Positions 12,303-19,666 of a stretch of 31,250 bases of DNA are shown here, in pieces. The DNA comes from a virus: positions 1 to 31,250 of IMG/VR virus record IMGVR_UViG_3300034284_001564. The stretch is one strand, 5' to 3'. The stretch's first letter is position 1. Each line of letters begins with the position of its first letter. A model generated the notes under the pieces. It had not been told where the DNA came from. It saw only the letters and a program-made list of their open reading frames with translations, and did no database searches. The position numbers and the translations under genes are program-made.

Positions 12303-13626
12303 TTTCTCCTCCTTTTTTACCAAGGCCAACAAGGCCTCTAATTTCGTCCTCAGATAAACTTTCCAATACTTTGTTTGCCACAAGTGGACTTAAACTGTTC
12401 AAGCTATTTATAAGCAGCTCTTGACTTGACGATGTTTTGGTTTGTGCTGGAGGATAACCTCCCAAAGCTCTCAACTCGTCTGAGTTCAAAGTTGCCAAAA
12501 CTTCTGTAGGCAAGTATTCATAAATGTTGAGCTGCTTAATTGCAAAATCGTATCCAGGAAACAAATTGCTCAAAGCAGTTTGGATCATGTTTTGGCTAGA
12601 TCTCACACTTAGTGTAAAAACTTTTAGTGAATTTGCAATTGCTTGTGAATTGCCAAGCACTGTTGGACTCTCCAAACCAATCAACACAGGTGGCACAGTC
12701 AAATGTCTGCACACGGCATTGGCCACACGCAGTCTTGCCTTGTCAACTCCGTCCAGCATTTCAGCCAAAGGAAAAACAGTGACTGTTGGCATAGAGTCTT
12801 TGGTTTGTCCTTCCAACAAACAAATTGAGGCTCCGTTTTCATTGGTGAAAGCTTGCAAAGTTTGCGTCAACTCTTCTGACTCAGTCAATCCTGAGTCTTC
12901 GTCAATTGTCTGGTCATCTGTTTTGCCAGCCATTGAGATAATTGCAGAAGGCTTGAAGCCTTTTACAATGTTTCGCTTCTCAAGTCGTTGCAATGCTGCG
13001 TCACTTATTATGTCCTCAAGTCCAGAGTTGCTGTTTGGTATTGGGTAGATGTGCCCAAAGTCAAACTCCTTGGCGTTAAAACAATACATGATTGCACCAA
13101 GTTGCTTGCCGTGCGTTTGTATCTCCTCAGCCACAATAATGGCTTGCTCCATTGGTGTCAATGCTGGATCGTATTCGCGCAAAAACAAGTCATCTTTTTT
13201 CTGATAGTCCTTCTCACCCATTCTATAATTCCAGCGAATTTTGCCAAAATTATCTTTGCGCAGTTCTTTGATTCCAATTTTATACACTGAGCCAAATGTG
13301 CCGTCCATTCTGAACAAAATGCGCAAGGCAAACGCCTCAAAAACTGCGCATGATGAAGCTATTTCAGCAAGCAATTGGTCAGCTGTCTGGCTCTTATTTA
13401 CTTTTAAAGTTTTTACGTTTTCTGCAATGAAGCCTTCGCCCTGGATAAATGATGTTAAACGGCTTATGCAAGTTGTGGCTGTGCCACTATCGTTTAAAGC
13501 ACGCAGCAAGTCATTTGGCAAAGTGTCCTTTGGTCCATATACGTAGCGCTCTAAGCCTGATTTCTGTTGGCTTATCTCAGCTACTTGGTTTTTTATAAAC
13601 CTTGCTATTCTGTTAAACTTGCTCAT
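12286..13626 (-). CDS. Portal protein
   Basis: A 446-residue protein starting at ATG 13626 (MSKFNRIARFIKNQVAEISQ); a TTG 4 codons upstream is less likely. It shows the HK97-type portal pattern: N-terminal LNDSGTATTCISRLTSFIQGEGF, a clip/wing region, EFDFGHIYPIPNSNSGLED, and the diagnostic VCRHLTVPPVLIGLESPTVLGN (about 312-333) before the crown. The dodecameric portal would sit at one capsid vertex as the DNA channel and terminase dock. It overlaps the upstream 107-residue gene by 14 bases. Its place downstream of the capsid gene, not next to terminase, is unusual. Confidence 0.9.
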   Translation of the reverse strand: MSKFNRIARFIKNQVAEISQQKSGLERYVYGPKDTLPNDLLRALNDSGTATTCISRLTSFIQGEGFIAENVKTLKVNKSQTADQLLAEIASSCAVFEAFALRILFRMDGTFGSVYKIGIKELRKDNFGKIRWNYRMGEKDYQKKDDLFLREYDPALTPMEQAIIVAEEIQTHGKQLGAIMYCFNAKEFDFGHIYPIPNSNSGLEDIISDAALQRLEKRNIVKGFKPSAIISMAGKTDDQTIDEDSGLTESEELTQTLQAFTNENGASICLLEGQTKDSMPTVTVFPLAEMLDGVDKARLRVANAVCRHLTVPPVLIGLESPTVLGNSQAIANSLKVFTLSVRSSQNMIQTALSNLFPGYDFAIKQLNIYEYLPTEVLATLNSDELRALGGYPPAQTKTSSSQELLINSLNSLSPLVANKVLESLSEDEIRGLVGLGKKGGEIATTN

Positions 13627-13936
13627 CTGATAGCTCAACTAAGTCCATTAGTGTTGAGCCTACAAAATGCTGCTCAACTAACTCATTGGTTAAATTTTCA
13701 GCGCTTATAATTTCGCCCAAACCTTTGATGAAAACTTGTGTATCCTCAAAGCCCTCTTTAAATTGATATAAACCGCTTGTGCTTGTGCTTGTTTTTGTTT
13801 TTGATTTTGTCATTTTCCTGTAGTAATTATACGCCTTGACTCTGTCAGTCCAACACGTTGGACAAAGTTGTAAACCTGTGTGCTGCTTGTAATAATCAAA
13901 CAGCACACCAGGATCTATTTCATAAATTGTTTGCAC
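13613..13936 (-). CDS. Hypothetical protein with a Cys-x2-Cys motif, 107 residues
   Basis: Starts at GTG 13936 (QTIYEIDPGVLFDYYKQ follows), just after the TAATAA end of the tube-like gene. The N-terminal third contains LCPTCWTDRVKAYNYYRKM, a CxxC next to a basic aromatic helix. A Lys/Thr/Ser linker follows, then an acidic half (IISAENLTNELVEQHFVG). It lies between a tube-like protein and portal, so a head or connector function is plausible. No family recognised. Confidence 0.65.
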   Translation of the reverse strand: MQTIYEIDPGVLFDYYKQHTGLQLCPTCWTDRVKAYNYYRKMTKSKTKTSTSTSGLYQFKEGFEDTQVFIKGLGEIISAENLTNELVEQHFVGSTLMDLVELSDEQV

Positions 13937-13939
13937 TTA

Positions 13940-14614
13940 TTAGGTGTAACACATTGCGTCCAATGCAGCAATTGTTGTTGCCAATGAAGCTGCTGGAAAA
14001 TACGTTTTTGGCTTGCTCCAAAATTCACCTTCCAAAACAACCTCAGACCAAGAGTCTGCGTTGTAGTTGATTCCTTCTGTCCATTTTTCAGACGTTGGAG
14101 CTAAACCTCTCTCGTCATCAAAGTCAGTTGAAATAAACGGATTCAAGTCAATGCCTAATGCTTTCGCTTGGCCTTGCAAATTAACGTAAATTAAAAACAT
14201 TCTTTTGCTTGCCAAAAGATTCTCAAGAGCAATTGTGTCTGCTTGTGTGAATGGGTACAAATACAACTTTGCGCTGTGCTTGTACTTCATGTTTACACCT
14301 TTCATTGGTATAAGGTCACAAGTGATTTCGTGTTGTTCTTTTTTGCCTCCAAATTTAGCAAGTTTCTTGCCAGCTCCTAAGGTAAATGTTGTGATTGCTC
14401 CAGCTGTTAAAGCTAGAGTTGCGATGTCTGGTCTGTAGCCAATATAAACTGTCCCGTCTATACCGCCTACTTTATTAAGACCGTTGCAGCTTGCTATAAA
14501 GTTAGCTGCTATTAATGTATTACATGCTGCTGCTGTTGCCATTGTTTGATTTGGGTTACTATTAAAAAAAGGTGGCTCTAAGCTTACGCCACCACCAACT
14601 GTTTCGTCTGCCAT
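13940..14614 (-). CDS. Putative major tail tube protein
   Basis: A 224-residue protein from ATG 14614, preceded by AAAAAAGGTGG, a purine-rich site consistent with high expression. It is Ala/Gly/Thr-rich with many short beta-strands (VNMKYKHSAKLYLYPFTQADT, RMFLIYVNLQGQAKALGIDL) and a C-terminal WSEVVLEGEFWSKPKTYFP. Size, amino acid make-up and position between capsid and portal genes are typical of an abundant structural protein, most likely the tail tube. A minor capsid role cannot be excluded. Confidence 0.6.
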   Translation of the reverse strand: MADETVGGGVSLEPPFFNSNPNQTMATAAACNTLIAANFIASCNGLNKVGGIDGTVYIGYRPDIATLALTAGAITTFTLGAGKKLAKFGGKKEQHEITCDLIPMKGVNMKYKHSAKLYLYPFTQADTIALENLLASKRMFLIYVNLQGQAKALGIDLNPFISTDFDDERGLAPTSEKWTEGINYNADSWSEVVLEGEFWSKPKTYFPAASLATTIAALDAMCYT

Positions 14615-14649
14615 AGCGCCACCTTTTTTATGTTAAATATTTATTTTAA

Positions 14650-15858
14650 TTATCCTACGTAAACAACTTTTGTTGATTGATAAAAAATCCAATTTTCCAT
14701 TGTGAAAATTAAATCATAGTAGAAATTCTTAGCGGGCGCTGGCAATTTATCTACAACAACATTTTCTAAATCTGCAACTAAATCTGTTGCCCAAACAAAG
14801 TCCATTGCATTACCTGCGATCATTGAATTGCTAGGTAGTGGCACAAACTGAATTGCAACACCACAATAAGAGAAATTGTCACCTTCGATTTCAAACATGT
14901 CTCTGAAATTTGCAGCAGTCTTGTTGTAAAGTCTGATAAACTTTTTGCAATTCATAGGCATAAAGATTGTTGCGTATTGTGACATTTCAGGATTGTTTAA
15001 TAAGGCATCGTCCATTTGAGCGTAAACCTTGTCAACTTCATCTTTGATATTTGTTGCGCTTAGAGTTGTTCCAGCTACTTTGATACGTGCTCCAACTGCA
15101 AATGTGCCTGGAGTTGTTGCGTCTGAGTAAATTAATTTGGTCAATACACCGTCAACATAACTTGTTGGTGCTGCTGCAACGTAAGCTTTCTCAGCTGTTG
15201 AAACTTGGTTTTGTGCTGTTCCAGCAGTCAATGCTGCAACTGCTGTTTGAGTGGCTGCTGTTGCACCGTTCCAAAAATCTGTCTCAACGGCTCTTGAAGC
15301 TTTGCCAGCCACTAAGCCTAAAATTGCTTGAGTGAATTTGTCTTGAACAATATTAGCAGCTCCGTCAGGAATTTCCAAAGAGCCTGCTGTATTACGGATT
15401 GTTTCATAATCAATGGTGTCATAAAACTCACGTTTCACAGGTGTGATAAGGCGCTCTTGTAAAGTTGTAGAACCTGAGGCAGTCGGTGCGTTGCTATATG
15501 CTTGGCCGGTCACTGTTGCGCTTAAAGCTCTAATCCTTCCAGATCCTTTTATTTGGTCAAAAAATCTGATCATGCCCTGGCCTACTGTCTTATTCATATA
15601 AATAATCTCAGTCAATAAATCCTGGTAAACTTCGTCAGTGAAAGTTGTCGGACCGTTGAAAGCAAGTACATAAGCAGCGCCTGACAGCTTAGCTGTTCTT
15701 CGTGCTTCTGCGTTGATGAAAGTTGATACAACTGAAAATGCTAAACCTAGCATAATTGAGTTGATTGTTGACATGCCAAAAGCATGCAAGCCTGTAGCTA
15801 CAGCCAAACCTGTGACTGCAATTAAAGCGATTGACGTGATTAAACTTATTTTTTTCAT
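14650..15858 (-). CDS. Major capsid protein with an unusual hydrophobic N-terminus
   Basis: A 402-residue protein starting at ATG 15858 (MKKISLITSIALIAVTGLAV); a TTG 30 codons upstream lies in a neighbouring gene and is rejected. The body has HK97-like capsid features: FTDEVYQDLLTEIIYMNKTVG, RLITPVKREFYDTIDYETIRN (E-loop-like), DKVYAQMDDALLNNPEMSQY, NCKKFIRLYNKTAANFRDMFE, and a C-terminal NWIFYQSTKVVYVG. The first 60 residues contain two strongly hydrophobic segments (about 4-24 and 34-52), not the charged delta domain expected for HK97-type capsids. It follows a ClpP-like protease gene, which may remove this segment. Confidence 0.82.
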   Translation of the reverse strand: MKKISLITSIALIAVTGLAVATGLHAFGMSTINSIMLGLAFSVVSTFINAEARRTAKLSGAAYVLAFNGPTTFTDEVYQDLLTEIIYMNKTVGQGMIRFFDQIKGSGRIRALSATVTGQAYSNAPTASGSTTLQERLITPVKREFYDTIDYETIRNTAGSLEIPDGAANIVQDKFTQAILGLVAGKASRAVETDFWNGATAATQTAVAALTAGTAQNQVSTAEKAYVAAAPTSYVDGVLTKLIYSDATTPGTFAVGARIKVAGTTLSATNIKDEVDKVYAQMDDALLNNPEMSQYATIFMPMNCKKFIRLYNKTAANFRDMFEIEGDNFSYCGVAIQFVPLPSNSMIAGNAMDFVWATDLVADLENVVVDKLPAPAKNFYYDLIFTMENWIFYQSTKVVYVG

Positions 15859-15859
15859 T

Positions 15860-16036
15860 TTATTTTGTTTTTGTTTTTGTTTTTGACTTTTCAATTGATT
15901 CACCTGTTGCCTCTTCAAAATCTTCCTCAGAAGCTTTTTCAGTTTCAATCAACCAGGCTTTTGTTTCTGCGTCCACTTCGGTCAATGGACTACAGCCAGT
16001 GCCAAAAGGATTTATTGGTGTGATTAATTTAAACAT
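15860..16036 (-). CDS. Small acidic protein between protease and capsid genes
   Basis: A 58-residue protein from ATG 16036 (MFKLITPINPFGTGCSPLTE), one base after the protease stop and ending one base before the capsid ATG. The hydrophobic start is followed by an acidic helix (ETEKASEEDFEEATGES) and a Lys-Thr repeat tail. Its position suggests a small head-assembly or decoration protein; no family recognised. Confidence 0.65.
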   Translation of the reverse strand: MFKLITPINPFGTGCSPLTEVDAETKAWLIETEKASEEDFEEATGESIEKSKTKTKTK

Positions 16037-16037
16037 A

Positions 16038-17225
16038 TTACTTTTTGCCTAAGTTCATCATTTCTTTTCTGCGCAAGTTTTGCAATTGCGCTGGAGTCAA
16101 TTTGCTTCTGTCAGTTGTCTCAACATTTAAGTTTCTCACGTCAGAAGGGATAAAAGCTTTTAATGCAATTACTTCTGTTGACAAGTCTTTTAACTCCTTC
16201 ACAACTGCGTTGGTGCTTTCCAATGCTGTTGCAAGTTGTGCTTTCAAGTCTGCGTTTTCAGCAGTCAAAGCAGCAAGTTTTTTTGCTTCCATTGACTCCA
16301 TTTCTGAAACTAAACCGCCCACAATAGTCACTTCGCTCATTTCAACTTCGTAAGTTCCGTCAGGCATTGGAATGGTCATTGCTTCGTCAGAAAAAACTGC
16401 TATGCCTACTGCAAGAGCTGCCTCTGAAAAGTACATAATTGTGCCGTCAACAGCTGTTGCGCTGCTGTTCTTTTTAGGATCAATTGGCGTTCCGTCCTCG
16501 TTTAAGTTTTGAGCCTTAAACACTGTTTTGATTGAGTTTTCTATGGCGTCAAATTTCGCCAGGATTTTGTTTATGTCCATGTTGTTTTTTGTTGATTTGT
16601 TTTTTGTAATATATGCAGCAATTTTATCTGTATAAGCGCCCAACGTGATGTTTTGCACTGCTGTGTTTTCGCCATTTATTATACTTGTCGCAAATCCATA
16701 TTTCAAAGCATTTGTTGACGTCAAGTCAGTGTCTGCTTTCATCAAATCTTTTATCTCCGCCTCAAATGTTGCGTCAAATCCAATTACTTCTTTGTACAAA
16801 TTAAAGATTTTAGCTTCACAAGCTCTTATGTCATCTGCAATTGCTTGCAGATCGTCAGCCTCAAGTCCTTCATAACCCAAATTCATTGGATTGATATATG
16901 GATTGTGAATTGTAAACTGAGCATTTTTAGTGATTTCTCTTTTTGAGCCTGCCAAAAATATCACTGTTGCAATTGAATTGGCTTTGTATGCCTTTGTAGT
17001 GATTTGCTTGCCACTATTTTTCAATAAATCATAAATCTCAAAGCCTTGCGTCACGGAGCCTCCGTTGCTGCTTATCTCAACAAGAATTTCTGTTGCGTCT
17101 GCATTTGCTTCTAAAAACTTAGACATGTCAGAAGCGCTAAACGACATTGCGTCAACGCCCATTGCTTGAGCAAAAAAGTCTGGCTCCCCTATGTCCGTGC
17201 TAATTGAGATTTTTGCAACTGTCAT
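16038..17225 (-). CDS. ClpP-like (S14) prohead protease with scaffold-like C-terminus
   Basis: A 395-residue protein starting at ATG 17225 (MTVAKISISTDIGEPDFFAQ); an upstream TTG lies beside a palindrome and is rejected. Residues about 1-200 form a ClpP-type domain: EILVEISSNGGSVTQGFEIYDL, the catalytic-Ser region ANSIATVIFLAGSKREI, TIHNP with the catalytic His, and a later Asp (ADTDLTSTNALKYGF). Then comes a small beta-domain (DGTIMYFSEAALAVGIAVFSD) seen in other Bacteroidota phage head proteins, and a C-terminal coiled coil (SEMESMEAKKLAALTAENAD) typical of scaffolds. It would assemble and mature the prohead. Confidence 0.85.
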   Translation of the reverse strand: MTVAKISISTDIGEPDFFAQAMGVDAMSFSASDMSKFLEANADATEILVEISSNGGSVTQGFEIYDLLKNSGKQITTKAYKANSIATVIFLAGSKREITKNAQFTIHNPYINPMNLGYEGLEADDLQAIADDIRACEAKIFNLYKEVIGFDATFEAEIKDLMKADTDLTSTNALKYGFATSIINGENTAVQNITLGAYTDKIAAYITKNKSTKNNMDINKILAKFDAIENSIKTVFKAQNLNEDGTPIDPKKNSSATAVDGTIMYFSEAALAVGIAVFSDEAMTIPMPDGTYEVEMSEVTIVGGLVSEMESMEAKKLAALTAENADLKAQLATALESTNAVVKELKDLSTEVIALKAFIPSDVRNLNVETTDRSKLTPAQLQNLRRKEMMNLGKK

Positions 17226-17245
17226 TTTAGATGTATTATCAATTT

Positions 17246-17253
17246 CAAAAATA
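17246..17253 (-). promoter_or_regulatory. Possible -7 box before the head gene block
   Basis: Minus strand TATTTTTG matches TAnnTTTG, 20 bases before ATG 17225. No -33 TTG at proper spacing is seen; a 17-bp palindrome (17261-17277) lies 7 bases upstream instead. In an AT-rich spacer such a match can occur by chance. Confidence 0.35.
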
Positions 17254-17260
17254 ATATTAC

Positions 17261-17303
17261 ACAAATAAAATATTTGTTTTTAAGGCCCATAAAATTTTAT
17301 AGG
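17261..17303 (-). other. Two palindromes between tape-measure and protease genes
   Basis: ACAAATAAAATATTTGT (17261-17277) is a perfect 7-bp inverted repeat with a 3-base centre. The near-perfect 18-base CCCATAAAATTTTATAGG (17286-17303) includes the tape-measure stop codon. In RNA they could form two stacked hairpins, perhaps an attenuator, processing site or weak terminator that separates expression of tail and capsid genes. Confidence 0.5.
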
Positions 17304-19528
17304 CTTGTTTTGCTTTTCACGTATGTCTGTTTTGCCTGTGCTTTGTTCACGTCAGAAACTAGCACAACAGGACTTGGCATGTTGGCCATTGCGTCTGCAA
17401 GTTCGCTGTAGTCAATGATTCCTTTTGCAGCATTTGCACGATCTGCAAAACCTCCGTATCCTGTTGTTGTGATTGTGCCACCTCCAGCCATTGCAATAAG
17501 TCCACTATTTGGATTGACTGTTGTTTTGCCTCGTCCACTCAACGGCTCCACGGTCACACGTTCACGGCCTCCTGGATTGTCACCAACAAGCAACAATGTT
17601 GGTTTGCTCGTCACAAAGTCTCCTCCTCCAGCTGCAGCTCCGCCAATTATATTTGTTGCGCTTGTTATTGCTGCAATAATCTGAGTCAAACCAGCGGCAT
17701 ATTTTATAAAACCAGCAACGCCACCTGTCACAAGGTTATCTGGACTAGGTGCTGACGTTGTTGCTGTTAAATTTCCGATTGCAGTTCCTAAGTTTATTGC
17801 CACATTTGTCAATGCCAGCGCTTTTTGCAAATCTGATCCTTGCTTTGCAGAGCTTGCAAGTTCACTTATTACGCCTTGCGCTGCTTGTGACACAGCAATG
17901 CTGCTTTGAATATCTGCTTTGGCAAATTTTTGTTTGTCTTCAGTTGACTTTTTATTGATTGCGTGTTTTGTTTGCGCAAGCTGCAACTCACTGTCTTCTG
18001 TGTTCTTATAGTATGTTTTTTCAATCTCAATTTGCGCTTCCAAATTCATCTGTTTTGCAGCCAACTGTTGAGCGTCAAATTGCTCCTGAGTCAAAAGACC
18101 TTTTGTCAACTCTTCTGTTCTTATTGTCTCAGCTCTTGTAAAAGATTGTTTAAGCAATTCGTTTGCTTTATTGAAAGCCTCTTCACGTTGTTTTATTATT
18201 CTCTTCTCATTATCGTCAATATGTTCAAGATATTTCTTGTCAGCTGCCAATAGTGCGTCAAGTAGTTTTTGCTCATCTGCTGCTGTTTTTGCGTTTCGTT
18301 TCTCTTGCTCAGCAGCAGCAGCTTGCCTTTTGGCTTCTGCTTTTTGATTGATTGCGTCAACTCTGTTTTCTCTTCGCTCTGTCGCAACTTCATACTGCTG
18401 CTGGATCTCTTCACGTTTTGCAAACGCCTCAACAAACTTTTTGCGGTCCTCCTCATTGATAGTTTGCGCTTTCATTTTTGCCACATTTGTGGCTGCAATT
18501 GCTTTCACCTCCATATCCGCAATTCTTAGTTTCCTATCAATTTCAGCTTTGTCCAGGGCTGCAATTTTATCACTAATTGCCAAGAGCTCGGATTGCGTTT
18601 TTGTTTTGTTTTTCAATTCAACATTTAGCGAAGCCACAGCCCTCTCATACTTACTTTGTGTAATTACACCGTCAGTTTGTGCCTCTTCAATTTTGTCAAA
18701 CATCTCAGCTATTCTATAGCCTTCCTGAGCTGCGTCAGAAATTGCTGTGCCTAAGTTGTCAAAGTTTAAAAGGATATTGCTAAAATCCAATGACAGGATT
18801 GCTTTGCCCACGTCAATAAATCTTGAAACAAGGACATCAACAGCTGCATTGACGCCAGCCATAACAAACTCAACTTTCTCAACTAACGGCTCAAACTTAC
18901 TGAAAGCTGCAACAAGACCTCCAACTATTGTAATCAACAAGCCAAGCGCACTTGCTTTTATAACTCCGTCCAAACTTGACAAGCCAACACCAGCCGTTTG
19001 CAGACCGTCTTTTGTTTTTGTAAGGCCTTCTTTTACGCCAACAAGTTTGTTTGTAAAGTCGCCAATTGGTCCTTTGATACCACTAAGCGCACTTGTGTAA
19101 TTTCCTATGTTTATTTTTTGCTGCTGGTAAGCGTCAACATTGTCTTTGATAAATTTATTGTGAGCGTCAATTGAAGCGTTTAGCTCAGTTTGTTTTTTCC
19201 TTCCTTCTGTTGTGCTCAGATCAAGTTTATTGCGCTCAATTGTCAACTGCTTGACAGCCGTTCTTGCGTCATCAATGCTTTTTGCCTCTTTGCCAAATGC
19301 TTCCATTGACGCAAGCACAGCCTTTTGCTCCTTGTTCCTTTCGTTTGTTGCTTGTTGGATCAACAAATTATTTTCAGCAATTGCTTTTGTGTTGTCGCCT
19401 TGTTGCAGTGCAAGTTTTTGATTGGCTTCTTTTAGGCCGTTGATGTCCTTAGTCAGCCTGGCAATTTTATCAATGCTGTCTGACTGATCTATTTGGACAC
19501 TAAATATTATTTTCTCTTCTGTGGTCAT
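17297..19528 (-). CDS. Tail tape measure protein
   Basis: A 743-residue protein beginning at ATG 19528 (MTTEEKIIFSVQIDQSDSID), overlapping the previous stop in an ATGA junction; an 18-codon upstream extension is rejected. Long coiled-coil stretches fill residues 20-160 and 300-560 (NGLKEANQKLALQQ, KAEAKRQAAAAEQEKRNAKT). They alternate with hydrophobic segments (KASALGLLITIVGGLVAAF; GFIKYAAGLTQIIAAITSATN) and a C-terminal GGGDFVTSKPTLLLVGDNPGG, common in tape measure proteins. It sets tail length, roughly 110 nm at 0.15 nm per residue if fully helical, and is ejected on infection. Identification is by architecture. Confidence 0.88.
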   Translation of the reverse strand: MTTEEKIIFSVQIDQSDSIDKIARLTKDINGLKEANQKLALQQGDNTKAIAENNLLIQQATNERNKEQKAVLASMEAFGKEAKSIDDARTAVKQLTIERNKLDLSTTEGRKKQTELNASIDAHNKFIKDNVDAYQQQKINIGNYTSALSGIKGPIGDFTNKLVGVKEGLTKTKDGLQTAGVGLSSLDGVIKASALGLLITIVGGLVAAFSKFEPLVEKVEFVMAGVNAAVDVLVSRFIDVGKAILSLDFSNILLNFDNLGTAISDAAQEGYRIAEMFDKIEEAQTDGVITQSKYERAVASLNVELKNKTKTQSELLAISDKIAALDKAEIDRKLRIADMEVKAIAATNVAKMKAQTINEEDRKKFVEAFAKREEIQQQYEVATERRENRVDAINQKAEAKRQAAAAEQEKRNAKTAADEQKLLDALLAADKKYLEHIDDNEKRIIKQREEAFNKANELLKQSFTRAETIRTEELTKGLLTQEQFDAQQLAAKQMNLEAQIEIEKTYYKNTEDSELQLAQTKHAINKKSTEDKQKFAKADIQSSIAVSQAAQGVISELASSAKQGSDLQKALALTNVAINLGTAIGNLTATTSAPSPDNLVTGGVAGFIKYAAGLTQIIAAITSATNIIGGAAAGGGDFVTSKPTLLLVGDNPGGRERVTVEPLSGRGKTTVNPNSGLIAMAGGGTITTTGYGGFADRANAAKGIIDYSELADAMANMPSPVVLVSDVNKAQAKQTYVKSKTSL

Positions 19529-19665
19529 TGCTTTTGGTTTAAATCTTTTTGCACTAATTTGTTGACTGCGTAAGACACGCACCTAGAACCGTATTTTGCA
19601 ACGGCTTTGTTTTTTGTCTCTTCACTGACATAAACTTTGATGACTTTTACTTTTTGCTTGCTCAT
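19525..19665 (-). CDS. Small basic protein before the tape measure gene, 46 residues
   Basis: A short gene from ATG 19665 (MSKQKVKVIKVYVSEETKNK) to a TGA that overlaps the tape-measure ATG. It is basic, with a strand-like start (VKVIKVYVSEETK) and a helix (YAVNKLVQKDLNQ), reminiscent of ribbon-helix-helix or small chaperone proteins. Tight coupling on both sides supports it as real. Function unknown; a tail assembly accessory is possible. Confidence 0.65.
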   Translation of the reverse strand: MSKQKVKVIKVYVSEETKNKAVAKYGSRCVSYAVNKLVQKDLNQKQ

Positions 19666-19666
19666 A

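Noticed and set aside
15859-15948. N-terminal extension of the capsid protein from TTG 15948
   Set aside because: The 30 extra residues read through the end of the separate 58-residue gene; ATG 15858 follows that gene by one base.
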